Assembly: GCA_012845835.1 (NCBI GenBank)
Contig: JABAKD010000014.1
Location: 6,793,396 to 6,857,395 of the forward strand
DNA length: 64,000 bases
Direction: 5' to 3'
Source of the DNA: Undaria pinnatifida
Lineage: Eukaryota > Sar > Phaeophyceae > Laminariales > Alariaceae
Of the stretch, positions 43,601 through 52,150 are shown piece by piece. Position numbers and translations under genes: made by a program. Numbering within the stretch: position 1 is the stretch's first letter; every line of letters starts with the position of its first letter. The notes below the pieces were generated by a model. The model made no database searches. It was given only the letters and a program-made list of their open reading frames with translations, and was not told the DNA's origin.

Positions 43601-44349
43601 ACCATGTCTACCCCTCCCGTTCCCTGCCCCTTCCCCCGGACCCCCCGGCGGCGCCGCCGCCCGTATCTCTCGCCCCGGGGTCCTACTTTCTCACCACATG
43701 CTCTCTCGATGACCGTTTCCAAGCTGCCCGTAATCGTTGCGTCCAAAAGCAAACACCTCGCCAGACGCGCTCAAGGCCACGGTGTGGAAGTACCCACACG
43801 CTAGCTGCTTTGTCACGGCGGTACACGTCGGGTGTCGCACCTGCCAACACGAAGCGGGGGGGGGGGGGGGGGGTACTCTGTACAATTTATGGTATAGACG
43901 CATGCTACGATAGAGGTAGCATTTTTGGGCTACTTTTTTTTCTGAATGACGGGGCTCCTTAACCCCAAATTCGTCGGAAAACAGACCACTTTTTTTGCAT
44001 GATTCTTGTTTTGTCCTGAGGGCCATGGGATTTTTCATCCGGTGGCAGCTACCTGGTATATTTTTTCTTCAAAACCAGTTTTGAGCAGAGGTCTCAAGCT
44101 CCCCAAATTCTGAAACCTCGGGAAAAAAGTGGTGCAACTCTATCGTAGCACACTTCCCTTAGTCGTATGACCATGGACCCTCGCATCCCTACTATGCCGG
44201 GACGGAGCACGTCGGGTTTTCACCAACTACAGGCAGACATCGATCGCATCAAGCGCGAAGCGCCGTGAGGTGTTCGACGAGTCGCATGAAGGGTGAACTG
44301 CATCATTCCAAGAACCGATCGTAAGACGGACATGGGCACCTTGAGCCTA

Positions 44350-44388
<39 letters not shown>

Positions 44389-47300
44389 GACAATCACGCC
44401 TACGTACGCGAGATAAATATCACAACTACGGGGATGTTCAGAAGCCATCCCCGGGTTTCAGGTTGCGCGTTTCGGGTTGGGGCTAGGGTTAGGTTGCGTC
44501 CGAAAGCAAAGGTCTCGATAGACCCCCTTAAGACGGCGGTATGAAATTAGCCGGACGCTAGTCGCTTTAACACGGTACATGTAGGGTGTCGGCGCTTGAT
44601 CACACGTTGGGTGGGGAGGAAGGGGGGGGGGGGTGAGACGGGGTCGTTAACTTATTTCATAAATTGGACGTAGTCGTACGACCATAGACCCTTGCATCCT
44701 TACAATGCTGGGACAGACCACGGTTTTTGACCGACCGGGCAGACATCGCGTGGAGGTTGGGGGGGAGTGGGGGGGCGACTACCAAAAACTCAAAAGCACC
44801 ACATTGGCGCTGTAGAACAGCCGCCGATCGCTTAATGTAAGCGTTCGATTGGATGAGGCCTCCTTCCCCAAGGAAGGACGGCCTCCCCCGGGATTTTAAC
44901 TCCGCGCCGGGCACTCAGCTCGGCGGCATTTCTTTGGAAACAAAATCACGGCACAAACACAACTTTCACTTCTTCTCGTTCCACTGCACCTTCTCGATAC
45001 CGCGATTCCATTATCGTACCTGTTCCAAAACTTGCGAGGATTTTTGTCTACACCGGTTCATCCACACGCCAAACGGCGCAATCTGTTTTCGGCAACTGCT
45101 TAAGGACGGATGGCAGCAGAACCGTTTGAACACCACGCAGATCACGATCTAGATTATCTAGATTATCTAAATTATCTAGATTATCTATATTTGCTGTTGT
45201 GGCACGTTGTGCCGGATCTGTATCATACAGATCGAACCCCCGAAGGGTAGACTTTTTCTTGGAAGTTTGTAAAATTTGGTAGCTGCCGATATGACATAAC
45301 AGGGTCCGTATCGTACTAAATATATACATAGATGGAAATAATAATACATACGTAAAAACGAGCGGTCGGTGTATCACACAGCTTGCAAAGATGAGTATCG
45401 ACCCTAAATTTATGGAACAAACAGCTAACGTATACAGGATAAAATCATAAAACACAACCCTCGAGGGCAGCAAGTTTCTTCCAATTTGGCCTTTGATTTT
45501 ACAACTCCCTTCTCGTGATACACGAGCCTCACCGCGGGGACATATTCCGAACAGATCCTTCAGATCCTACACGGTGAACATGGTCTAGCCCATGCAGATC
45601 ATTCGGCTCTCACCCGGCAACGTGGTCTAGATCATGCAGGTCACTCGGCGTCCACCCGGCCAACCTGATCCAGATCATGCAGATCATCCACCAGCACCGT
45701 AATCACTACCACCACCACCTTCACCACCACCACCACCACCACCACGATCATCACCACCACCACCACCACCACCACCGGCAACCAAGTTTAATTCCACACG
45801 CCACATACACGAAAACGAAACTCACCGGGGAGTGTCTCGACAGACCCCCTTCAAGGCCGAGCTGCCCGTGATCGTTCTTGCCGAAGGTGTACATGCCGCC
45901 GCCTACAACCGAAACCGCCTGCACAGAACAAAATATGTGATTTATCCATAAAAAGGTACACCGGGTGTGTTTGGCACCGTTTTCCGGTACAATAGGAATC
46001 CATTACAAGAACTCTACATTGGCTGCGCTCATTGGCCAAAGCACCCCTGTGCCGGGATATAACCATAAATGCCTGGGCACACCGACTTATAACCTCTCAG
46101 GTTGGTGTTCAACGTTACATGCCGTCGCCTGCCACAGAAACCACCTGAACAGAAAATGGACATTTCGTGGATGGGTTGTGAAGGAGAGGCTTATATTCCA
46201 ACGCTTTTCTAGCCGCAAAAATATACACCAGGTATACGAAGACCAGGTAACGTGTACGACGTATCACTATAACACTGCTACGCCTCTCTCCGATCCTGCC
46301 CCAACTCCTCGCCCTGCCCCGAACCCACCCCCACCCCTCCTCTGTCACCGTGTGGTACATGACGCACGCCGCGCTGACGACCCTCAGTCTCCCTCCACGC
46401 CAGACCAACCCCCACCCTACCTCCCACCTTCTCACCTAACCATACGGTATATGTCGCGCGCTGCCCTGCCAACTCCCTCTAAGCACGCGTGTAGCAGTGT
46501 CACCCTCCGTCCCCAAATACCTATTAAGCTTGAAGTAGAACAAACAAGAGGTTCCAGGGCCTGAAAAAAAACTTCCGCTTGAGTGGATCTGCCAATTTCT
46601 CTTCCCAACCCCGCGCCGCCTGCTCCCCCCCGCTACGCCCACCCCACCCCACCCCACACTACCCCACACCACACCACACCACACCACACCATACCATCAC
46701 ATTCCACCCCTCCCCTTCCCCCCCGCCACCGTTCCCTCCCCGCCACCTTTACCGCCATCCCACCCCTCCCCCCCTGCTACTCCCAGCCTCCCGTACCCCC
46801 GCTGATTCCAAGGACCACGGCCATGCATGACAAAATTTCACCCCTCTCCCCCCACCCCCCCATCCCCTCTCACCGTGTGGTACATGCCGCACGCCACGCT
46901 CATAACTCCCACTCCCTCGAAACACGCCAACGATGTGGGGACAGAGCGGTTTGTCCCCTTGTCTCCGTGTCCCAGCTGTCCGTAATCGTTTCCCCCAAAA
47001 GTCCAAGTTCGATTGTCCTCAGTGACCACTACCGAATGCCGGTATGAGCACGCCACCTCAAGATGAGTACACGGCGGCAAGGGTAAGAAAGAAATGACGA
47101 TTAACATGTGTGGCGGGGGAGGGAAGGGGGAAGGGGGGTGGAGAGGGGGAAGGGGAACGGGGTTTGGTGGGGAGGGGGATGGCAAATGTGGTGGAGGGGG
47201 AGGAGAGGTTGAGGAGAGTGGGAAGGGGGACGGAGAGGGAGAGGGAGTGGGGGAGGGGGGGCGGGAGCAGGTAGAGAGAGGAGGAGGGAGAGAACGAGGG

Positions 47301-50300
47301 AGGGGAAGCGGAAGGGAGAGGGCGCACTCATTTGTTGCTTGCCTTAGTCATTTGGCCATAGACCGCGCACGAGCCAGAGCACAGGGGAGGAACCAAGAAC
47401 GACAGGTTTCCCAGCACGCACATACAGGTGCACTAACGGGCATACACGCGCACAAAACACGCAAACACGCACAATTACACACATATACGCACAATCACAC
47501 ACAATACACGAACATACGGGTGCTTACACTTACATGCACGCGCACGCGCGAAGGCTACGATAAAACCCCCATCACCTTGGACACTCGGAGGCCGGCAAGG
47601 TGGCCGACCAGTTTCGGTGAGCAGATACTCCTCCCCGCGTGCCCGTGCCCCAGTTGGCCCCTAAGAGGATAATCCGGTCCGAAGAGATGAAGCAAAACCA
47701 TGGTCGTCGGTTATCACCGGCCAGCCAGTCGAGAAAAATGGCCGCCCATCCACAGAAGGCGTGTAGGTTTAGGCGGCAGGGCGGGCGGGGATGGCGGATG
47801 GGGGAGGGAGGAGGGGACTGCGGTTTTTATCGACTGCTGTTTGGTATTGGACTGCGGTTTTCGCAGACCGTTGTTTTCGCAAAAGACTCCGGTTAGACCG
47901 ATGGGTATGGTTAAACAATGCAGTCATAAAATGCGAATCCAAGACTGGATTTAGCTGAAATATCCGATGCACAGTGGTATAAGAGGAAATGAGGCAAAAA
48001 AATGCCGACCAGTATTTTGAAATGGCCGAAATGCTGCCTTTTTGTTCGAATCCCAAGGGTGCATTCGATTGCCAAAATGCCCATCAAAATCCCCAAGAAG
48101 TTACCCCGCCTTCACAAACCACCAGCACCAGCGGAGGGCATCGAGAACCTCAGCCGCGTGCGTGGGTGACAGTCGAGTATGTCCCATGACGATAGCTCAA
48201 CGATGGCAGCAGTCCTGTCCGCCGCAGCAGCCACCTTGGCCAACTTGCAGACGATGAGGGAGGGCATGGCTGCAACGTTTGCTGAAGAGCCGGGGTTGGG
48301 TGGTTCGGGCGCGGCAGGACAGGAGGCGGATGATGATGGGAGCTAGGTTTGGAGAGCGAGTTCCCTACTGGTGCACGCGACGCCGCACAACGGGACTGCG
48401 TTCCCTTCACACTGAAGGTACGGTTGCCTTTGTAGCTGGGTCCCGTTGACAACTCCGTGTGCTTCTTCTGTGTCATCAAGCAGCTTGAAGCAGTAGCAGC
48501 CCCATGGTCGAATTTTGGAATATATTTGGACCCTCATGCATATTTTGACTGCTGCTTGTACTCTATACCTGGTATAATAACGATTTTTGGGCTCGCGGCT
48601 GCTGCTTGTACTCTATACCTGGTATAATAACGATTTTTGGGCTCGCGGCTGCTGCTTGTACTCTATACCTGGTATAATAACTTTTTTCGGGCTCTCGTCT
48701 GCTGCTTGTACTCTTTACTTTTTTGGCGCCGATCTCTTTGCAGCTCACCGCTGCTCACGCCAAGGGGAGTGCCTGGTACACCTTCAGCGCTTCTTGAGAC
48801 ATCAGTCTGCCACCAAACTTTTTGCTCACTCGTGTGAGCGCCCACATAAAATCCCCTGAGAGCTCCACCGGGAGCACGGGAACCTGGGACGTGTATGCAG
48901 TCCTGCTCGCCATCTTTGGAGTTGTTTGACGATCGCGAGTAGGTGCCCAGTTGGTACTTGGTGGAGTTTCTGGACTGTATGCTGACCCCTCGTACACAAG
49001 CCTTCGTAGTTTTATAAGAACCAAAAGCATTTGTCCACTCTGGGATTTCTGTGTATTATACCAACGTCCAGCAAATCTCTCTTCGAGAAAATAATGCCAG
49101 GCGGCGAAACAAAATGCAGGTCATCATTCGCATTCGCATTTCCTGCCATACCCATCGGTCTTATGGCAGACTGGCGTTGGAGTGCTTACTGTACGTGTGC
49201 ACACCGGAAAACTCCAATGTCAAAAACGCCCTCCAGGCCCACGTGCCATTGCAGCCGCGAGTCTGAAGGCCCCCTGCTTACTGTACGCCAGCTAGAGCTG
49301 GATTGCGAATACAATTGAGTCAAATGGACACACGACAAGTACGAAAACGCGAAATGTATGAAAATACTTGGAAGTGTGGCGAACCTAAAGCTTTACCTTT
49401 CCCTAAAGCTTTACCTTTCCCCGTCCACTGGAGGATTAAAAACAAAAAAGTACGTGTGCACACCGCCAAACTCCCGCACTTGAAAAAAAAAAACGATCAC
49501 GACCCACGAGCAATTGCACCCAAACGTCTGCAGCTTCCTGCTTTGCTGTTTGTGTGCAACATCAAAATTCAAACATAGTGGGAACTCAAAAGGATGGGGC
49601 AAGATCTAGAATTCAAACTAAAAAAATAAATAAGAACGCTAAGTACTCACGAGCCATTGCAGCCGCAAGCCTGAAGCTCCCCATCCGCCGTAACGACAAG
49701 AAGGTGCTCACAACCATTGCCGGAGTTGACCAGGGTGACGCGACCAGCGGGTCGAAAGCTGGGCTCTTCGAGAGACACCTGGGTACGAGGGTTTTCCGGC
49801 ATGTTTTTCGGACGGGAAGGCGAGCGTGCGGGGGGATAGGCGGGGGGGGGGGGGGGGGGCTCCAAACTCGTGCCAAGAAAAAATTGTGGTACTTTTATCT
49901 GGTACCAGGTACCAGGTATGATGTAAAACAATAGTCGAAAATCGCAGTGTGCCTTTTCTTTATCTGTAGGGTCTATTTAAAACAAATACCCGAAATACTT
50001 TTGCACGTTATCTGGTGTGTGTTGTGTACCACGACTGGTAAAGCGGCCTCGGCGAGCGGGGTGGTGGTGTGACGCTTTGCTTGAGTCTTAGGGGGGTGTA
50101 CTCGATATTCATGTATGGCCGTAATCGTATGACAACAGCTATTAGACCCTCGTATTCCTACATGCCGGGACGGAGCATGTCGAGTTTTCACCGACCAGGC
50201 AGACATTGCTTGCACCAAGCGCGGAGCCCAGTGACATGTTCGGCGAGTCGCATGAAGAGTGAGCTGTATCCTACTAAGACCGCTTGTTACTTGAGTCTTA

Positions 50301-52150
50301 GGGGGGAGAGGAATCCACACAAAAAAAAATGGGCGTAAAAACAGCTGGAGAGAGCGTTTTTCACGCGTCAAGAGGCGTGAACATGGAACACCAAAACAAA
50401 CACGAAGCTTGCGTCTTAAAATGAAAAAAATCATAGCTCGCTAAGAACATCGGGCTCGAGCCTCTTACTACCTAAACGTAGAACGGCTCTGGGCGTACAT
50501 GGACGTAAAACATAAAATATATTTTCGTATTTCATGCAGATAACCCAACGGTTCGAATACTTCCGCTCGCAGTTGTATATCAAAAGGCCCTTGAAACGGT
50601 GGTACAGGAGTGATAACTCGAAAACATTCTCCAAGAGGTTGTCGGTTTGCGCGTCGGAGAAATCGGAACGGTTGTGATCGTGTGCTCCCAGGTGCTAGTA
50701 CGTGCCAAGGGAAGGGGCCCGGAGATCAACGCTAGCCGGAGAGATTTGTCCAACCCAAAAATGAATACTTTGGTGGTCATATAGAACAACCGGATTTCCT
50801 TTATTTTTCGTTTTGTTCAATTCTTATTCATTGTCTAGCTTGCTTTTGTGTGCGTGCTTTTCGTACACGGTGAGTTGGCATTTTTCCATTTGCCATTCCT
50901 CGATTCGTTTGCGACCATTTTGTCTCAATGTTTCGTATGTGTCTCACAGTCTGTGGCCACATAATGCGTGTACCTGAGAGGACGAAGAATCAGGACGGGG
51001 TCTCTGGGTGGGCTGATATCGTTGGGTAGGTCGTACGGTGTAACGTTATCACAACTCACACACTAGCCTCCATAGCCAAATCAGAGATGAACACCTCCGA
51101 ACCTTCGAGAAGGAAGGCACCCTCTCCGGAACCACACCCTCGATTTCTCCTATCCCGCATTGTCCTTCGTCGTTGTTGCCGCAGGAGTACACCTTGTAGG
51201 GGGCAGTGGAGAGCGGGAGGGGGGTGAGAGGAGAGGGTTTGAGAGGGGAGAGGAGTGAAGACGGCGGCGGGGGGGGGGGGGGTGACGCTCTGATGGGCCA
51301 GGTTGGGCTGGAAGGCGTGCCGCGAGGAGGTAGGGGGGGGTGTAGCTGTCCAGGTGGGCTGGGCTGGGACGGGCTGGGCTGGGCGGGGTTGGAGATCCGT
51401 CTCGCAGATCGGAAGCTGAGACAGGGAATCGAACAGGAGCAACGTTGTTGCTGCGTACAAACTAAGACTCGTCATTCGGGTCGCATGCGTTTCGTGTTAT
51501 CTGAGCGAGCCTTCTGCTACTGATGACATTCAAAGCTGCTACTGCTGTTGCTACTGCTACTATTTCAATACTGCTACTATTTCAATACGTCAGCATTCCC
51601 ATTCCTCTATAACATCGTACCTTACACAAGTACTCCTGCTGCATTTTCTCCTGGTCTTGCTCCCAATCCTACTCTGCTATTTCATATCTGGTATTTTGCT
51701 ATAAATAACACAACCCTACAACCACCACCACTACCATTACTTCTACGGCTACTACGGCTGCTACTACTACTACTACTACTTCGAGTGTGTACTACTACCA
51801 CACCTGCTGTTGCCGCTACGGCTACTGTTCCAATTTAACGCGACAATAGCGCTATCACCACCACCACCACCACCACCACCAGTACCACCACCAACCACCA
51901 CCACCACCACCACCACCACCACCATCCACCACCAACCACCACCAACCACCACCACCCCCCCTGCTGCTGCTATTGCAGCAAGCGGTGGTGTCTTCTCGCT
52001 CACCTCCCCAGTGTTGGTAAGGATAGCGGTGTGTTCGTTACCAGCGGTAACCAACACGACGTCCTTGCCCAGGCAGAAATCAGAGCGTGTCGGCGTCCGT
52101 CGTTCTATCGTGTCGCCCAGCCCCAGTTCTCCCGCCGTGTTCTGGCCGAA
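37018..52150 (-). CDS. RCC1-BTB protein, seven RCC1 blades + BTB + BACK (13 exons, 5' end missing)
   Basis: Assembled as complement of 37018-37368, 37986-38111, 38748-38898, 41417-41586, 41906-41996, 43337-43447, 43695-43840, 45826-45918, 46874-47056, 47576-47660, 49651-49778, 51064-51192 and 52004-52150: 1911 nt, 636 codons plus stop. The junctions are in phase. Seven blade signatures occur in order: [74 protein letters not shown] and [12 protein letters not shown], each paired with a VACG.YHT-like strand. That completes a propeller. Then come BTB (SDVTFKVEG...[15 protein letters not shown]) and BACK-like helices ([25 protein letters not shown]...RRKCLEFIV). RCC1-BTB proteins often act as substrate adaptors of cullin-3 ligases or in nuclear exchange-factor-like roles; the partner here is unknown. 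The first known exon starts inside blade 1, so at least one upstream exon is missing. Confidence 0.85.
37369..37925 (-). pseudogene. Two ghost copies of the last exon's start
   Basis: The intron is a ~200-230-bp tandem array. Each unit has a GCTCGCACGCGTTAC or GAGCTCGCACGAGG exon-start remnant, then a CGCCGCCGCAGCCG tract, then ...GCGAGATGAGGTACTCG. On the minus strand the units read [10 protein letters not shown] and [15 protein letters not shown] beside the true [13 protein letters not shown]. The copy near 37780 keeps good coding similarity but lacks a convincing acceptor; the one near 37560 keeps the acceptor but loses the frame. Confidence 0.7.
37986..38111 (-). CDS. RCC1-BTB gene, exon 12 of 13 known (BTB end)
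   Basis: 126 nt in phase 0 to 0. The acceptor TTTTTTTGAAG| and donor ATTACG|GTGCGC are clear. It encodes [20 protein letters not shown] then [18 protein letters not shown], the canonical end of a BTB domain. Confidence 0.85.
38212..38335 (-). pseudogene. Ghost of exon 12 (BTB end)
   Basis: On the minus strand GTGATGGTGCTCGG...CAGACCAGTACGTTGTAGAC followed by TCGTTGGAACGACTATGTG aligns along the whole of exon 12, 100 bp upstream of it in transcript order. One frame still reads [16 protein letters not shown], but the first half is in another frame, so an indel has broken it. It lacks a usable GT donor. Confidence 0.8.
38331..38425. repeat. Interstitial telomere-like TTAGGG tract
   Basis: GGGTTAGGGTTATCGCATGG is repeated with variants, then GGGTTAGGGTTAGGGTTGGG. 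Similar short tracts lie at 38550-38585, 44470-44495 and 54285-54313. They are short and degenerate, so they are internal and not a chromosome end. Confidence 0.75.
38748..38898 (-). CDS. RCC1-BTB gene, exon 11 (BTB core)
   Basis: 151 nt in phase 2 to 0. The acceptor is ACTACCAG| and the donor is GATAAG|GTAAGG. It encodes [20 protein letters not shown] and [14 protein letters not shown], the BTB middle strands and helix. A Gly-rich insert (NTGGGG) sits in the loop. A G28 run lies directly past the donor (38690-38717). Confidence 0.85.
39896..40722. repeat. (GATA)n microsatellite, ~825 bp (intron)
   Basis: GATA repeats with GACA, GATT and GATATTGA interruptions, in the intron between the BTB-core exons. 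It is the longest microsatellite in the window. Confidence 0.98.
41417..41586 (-). CDS. RCC1-BTB gene, exon 10 (last blade strand and BTB start)
   Basis: 170 nt in phase 0 to 2. The acceptor TTTTTTTTCAG| is strong and the donor is [24 protein letters not shown] closes the seventh RCC1 blade. [20 protein letters not shown] then [11 protein letters not shown] begins BTB. This exon links the two domains and is the key evidence that they belong to one protein. Confidence 0.9.
41906..41996 (-). CDS. RCC1-BTB gene, exon 9 (blade 7)
   Basis: 91 nt in phase 2 to 0. The acceptor CTTGTAG| completes an Arg codon, giving [12 protein letters not shown] across the junction. The donor is TGCCAG|GTATTA. A compact exon containing [12 protein letters not shown]. 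Confidence 0.9.
42002..42640. repeat. GGTAAG/GGGTAA hexamer array (intron)
   Basis: About 640 bp of degenerate GGGTAA with GGGCAA, GGATAA and GGAAAG variants, immediately upstream (transcript sense) of the exon 9 acceptor. On the transcript strand it is a long pyrimidine-rich CCCTTAC array and so may act as an extended polypyrimidine region. The open frames give Lys/Gly or Pro/Leu repeats and are not called. Confidence 0.9.
42740..43200 (-). pseudogene. Three ghost copies of the exon 8 3' end
   Basis: The exon 8 end plus donor (CTCACCTTCCGAAGGGGTAC on the + strand) recurs at about 43005 and 43160, and a longer piece (CCTTCAGAGTCAAGCGAGAT) at 42745-42815. With the true exon this forms a tandem array of ~155-160-bp units sharing GCAAGAAAATAGGGCCAT-like spacers. 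The 42.75-kb copy reads [14 protein letters not shown], very close to the true [14 protein letters not shown], but its donor is lost. Confidence 0.8.
43337..43447 (-). CDS. RCC1-BTB gene, exon 8 (blade 6/7)
   Basis: 111 nt in phase 2 to 2. The acceptor is ACACCCAG| and the donor is [31 protein letters not shown] is a textbook RCC1 strand pair. Confidence 0.9.
43695..43840 (-). CDS. RCC1-BTB gene, exon 7 (blade 6)
   Basis: 146 nt in phase 0 to 2. The acceptor is TTGGCAG| and the donor is [31 protein letters not shown] and [13 protein letters not shown] make a full RCC1 repeat. A G/C-run intron of 247 bp follows. Confidence 0.9.
43897..44153 (+). mobile_element. M1 MITE, full length
   Basis: This is the cleanest copy. 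Ends GACGCATGCTACGATAGAGG and CTCTATCGTAGCACAC; blocks TGACGGGGCTCCTTAACCCC, GGCCATGGGATTTTTCATCC and GAGGTCTCAAGCTCCC. It lies in the intron between exons 7 and 6. Confidence 0.85.
44161..44387 (-). repeat. R1 dispersed repeat (minus) with G37 run
   Basis: R1 landmarks inverted: GACCATGGACCCTCGCATC, CCGGGACGGAGCACGTCGGG, GCAGACATCGATCGCATC, GACGAGTCGCATGAAGG. It ends at a run of 37 G (44351-44387). Another R1 fragment is at 44655-44755. Confidence 0.75.
44493..44595 (-). pseudogene. Ghost of exon 7
   Basis: On the minus strand GCCGACACCCTACATGTACC then GACTAGCGTCCGGCTAATTTC and CTTTGCTTTCGGACGCAAC align along ~100 nt of exon 7 (GCGACACCCGACGTGTACCG, CTAGCGTGTGGGTACTTCC, TTTGCTTTTGGACGCAAC). 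In-frame stops (TAA at VacG.y) and base changes kill the reading frame. It lies ~650 bp upstream of the true exon in transcript order. Confidence 0.85.
45391..45450 (+). other. TA-peptide micro-ORF, copy 3
   Basis: ATG to TAA, 19 residues ([19 protein letters not shown]), preceded in frame by ITQLAK. It is antisense to the RCC1-BTB transcript, within the intron between exons 7 and 6. Confidence 0.45.
45706..45776. repeat. (CAC)n microsatellite
   Basis: CAC/CAT triplets, just downstream (transcript sense) of the exon 6 donor. A second (CAC)n tract lies at 51855-51958, just downstream of the exon 1 donor of the known part. Confidence 0.95.
45826..45918 (-). CDS. RCC1-BTB gene, exon 6 (blade 5)
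   Basis: 93 nt in phase 0 to 0. The acceptor TTCTGTGCAG| and donor TCCCCG|GTGAGT are strong. [20 protein letters not shown]. Confidence 0.9.
46100..46145 (-). pseudogene. Ghost of exon 6 start
   Basis: On the minus strand TTCTGTTCAG|GTGGTTTCTG then TGGCAGGCGACGGCATGTAA copies the exon 6 acceptor and first 35 nt (TTCTGTGCAG|GCGGTTTCGG...GGCGGCGGCATGTAC). A TAA replaces Tyr-Thr, so it would stop at once if spliced in. Confidence 0.8.
46343..46491 (-). pseudogene. Two ghosts of exon 5 end with donors
   Basis: Exon 5's end ([14 protein letters not shown]) recurs on the minus strand at 46343-46406 as [10 protein letters not shown] with GTGACA, and at 46430-46491 as a more decayed block ending GTTAGGTGAGAAGG. 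Together with the exon 6 ghost at 46100-46145, this intron holds a decayed copy of the whole exon-end / intron / exon-start unit. Confidence 0.8.
46874..47056 (-). CDS. RCC1-BTB gene, exon 5 (blade 4)
   Basis: 183 nt in phase 0 to 0. The acceptor is CATCTTGAG| and the donor is [48 protein letters not shown] and [11 protein letters not shown] give one and a half RCC1 repeats. Confidence 0.9.
47576..47660 (-). CDS. RCC1-BTB gene, exon 4 (blade 3)
   Basis: 85 nt in phase 2 to 0. The acceptor is ATCCTCTTAG| and the donor is TCCAAG|GTGATG. The first base completes Ser, giving [15 protein letters not shown] across the junction, then [14 protein letters not shown]. Confidence 0.9.
48203..48346 (+). 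CDS. Short ORF, unknown (possible element remnant)
   Basis: 47 codons plus TAG: an Ala-rich start ([20 protein letters not shown]), then a Gly/Glu/Asp-rich end. It lies in an RCC1-BTB intron on the opposite strand. The composition looks coding, but I recognise no family and there is no support for expression. It is possibly the tail of a decayed transposon gene. Confidence 0.3.
   Translation: MAAVLSAAAATLANLQTMREGMAATFAEEPGLGGSGAAGQEADDDGS
48343..48537 (-). CDS. Short ORF, unknown (possible element remnant)
   Basis: 64 codons with mixed, protein-like composition ([20 protein letters not shown], then [17 protein letters not shown]). Its stop overlaps the stop of the + strand ORF by 4 nt, a tail-to-tail layout. 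I do not recognise a family. It is a candidate fragment of a captured gene or transposase. Confidence 0.3.
   Translation of the reverse strand: MRVQIYSKIRPWGCYCFKLLDDTEEAHGVVNGTQLQRQPYLQCEGNAVPLCGVACTSRELALQT
48548..48715. repeat. 50-bp tandem repeat, ~3.4 copies
   Basis: GCTGCTTGTACTCTATACCT followed by GGTATAATAACGATTTTTGG repeats at about 48551, 48601, 48651 and, partially, 48701. The sequence TATACCTGGTATA inside is palindromic and recurs elsewhere (for example 59967). Confidence 0.9.
48755..49030 (-). CDS. ORF, unknown (possible element remnant)
   Basis: 91 codons. The C-terminal half ([20 protein letters not shown] then [12 protein letters not shown]) has amphipathic, protein-like composition. 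There is no recognised family, and it lies inside an RCC1-BTB intron on the same strand without matching RCC1 motifs. Confidence 0.25.
   Translation of the reverse strand: MLLVLIKLRRLVYEGSAYSPETPPSTNWAPTRDRQTTPKMASRTAYTSQVPVLPVELSGDFMWALTRVSKKFGGRLMSQEALKVYQALPLA
49241..49538 (-). pseudogene. Two ghosts of exon 3 end
   Basis: Exon 3's end (GGGGAGCTTCAGGCTTGCGG then CTGCAATGGCTC|GTGAGT, reading [10 protein letters not shown]) recurs on the minus strand at 49503-49538 (reading [10 protein letters not shown], then GTGGGT) and 49241-49275 (reading LQTRGCNGT, then GTGGGC). Flanking blocks TACGTGTGCACACCG are shared as well. The upstream parts of the exon are not recognisable in either copy. Confidence 0.75.
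49651..49778 (-). CDS. RCC1-BTB gene, exon 3 (blade 2/3)
   Basis: 128 nt in phase 0 to 2. The acceptor is TACCCAG| and the donor is [31 protein letters not shown] then QACGCNGS is an RCC1 strand pair with the usual G..H spacing. Confidence 0.85.
50091..50290 (-). repeat. R1 dispersed repeat (minus)
   Basis: Inverted landmarks: GGTGTACTCGATATTCATG, TAGACCCTCGTATTCCTAC, CGGGACGGAGCATGTCGAG, GACCAGGCAGACATTGCTTG, GGCGAGTCGCATGAAGAGTG. The G tract at its end is short (G6). From 50300 to 51063 nothing else is recognised. Confidence 0.75.
51064..51192 (-). CDS. RCC1-BTB gene, exon 2 of the known part (3' end uncertain)
   Basis: The acceptor CCCTACAAG| opens [16 protein letters not shown], a clear RCC1 blade start in frame with the preceding exon, then VVPERVPSF. 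The 3' border is open to question. Phase-0 donors exist at CTA|GTGTGTGAG (51064, used here) and at AAG|GTTCGG (51103). The stretch after VPSF is more RCC1-like in the next frame ([15 protein letters not shown]), so either a single-base deletion has occurred, the assembly has an error, or the shorter exon is used. Confidence 0.65.
52004..52150 (-). CDS. RCC1-BTB gene, first recognised exon (blade 1)
   Basis: 147 nt in phase 0 to 0. The acceptor CGCCGCTGCAG| and donor GGGGAG|GTGAGC are strong. [13 protein letters not shown] then [17 protein letters not shown]. It begins at the F-G of a blade, so the preceding exon must end with the strand before it. Confidence 0.9.
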
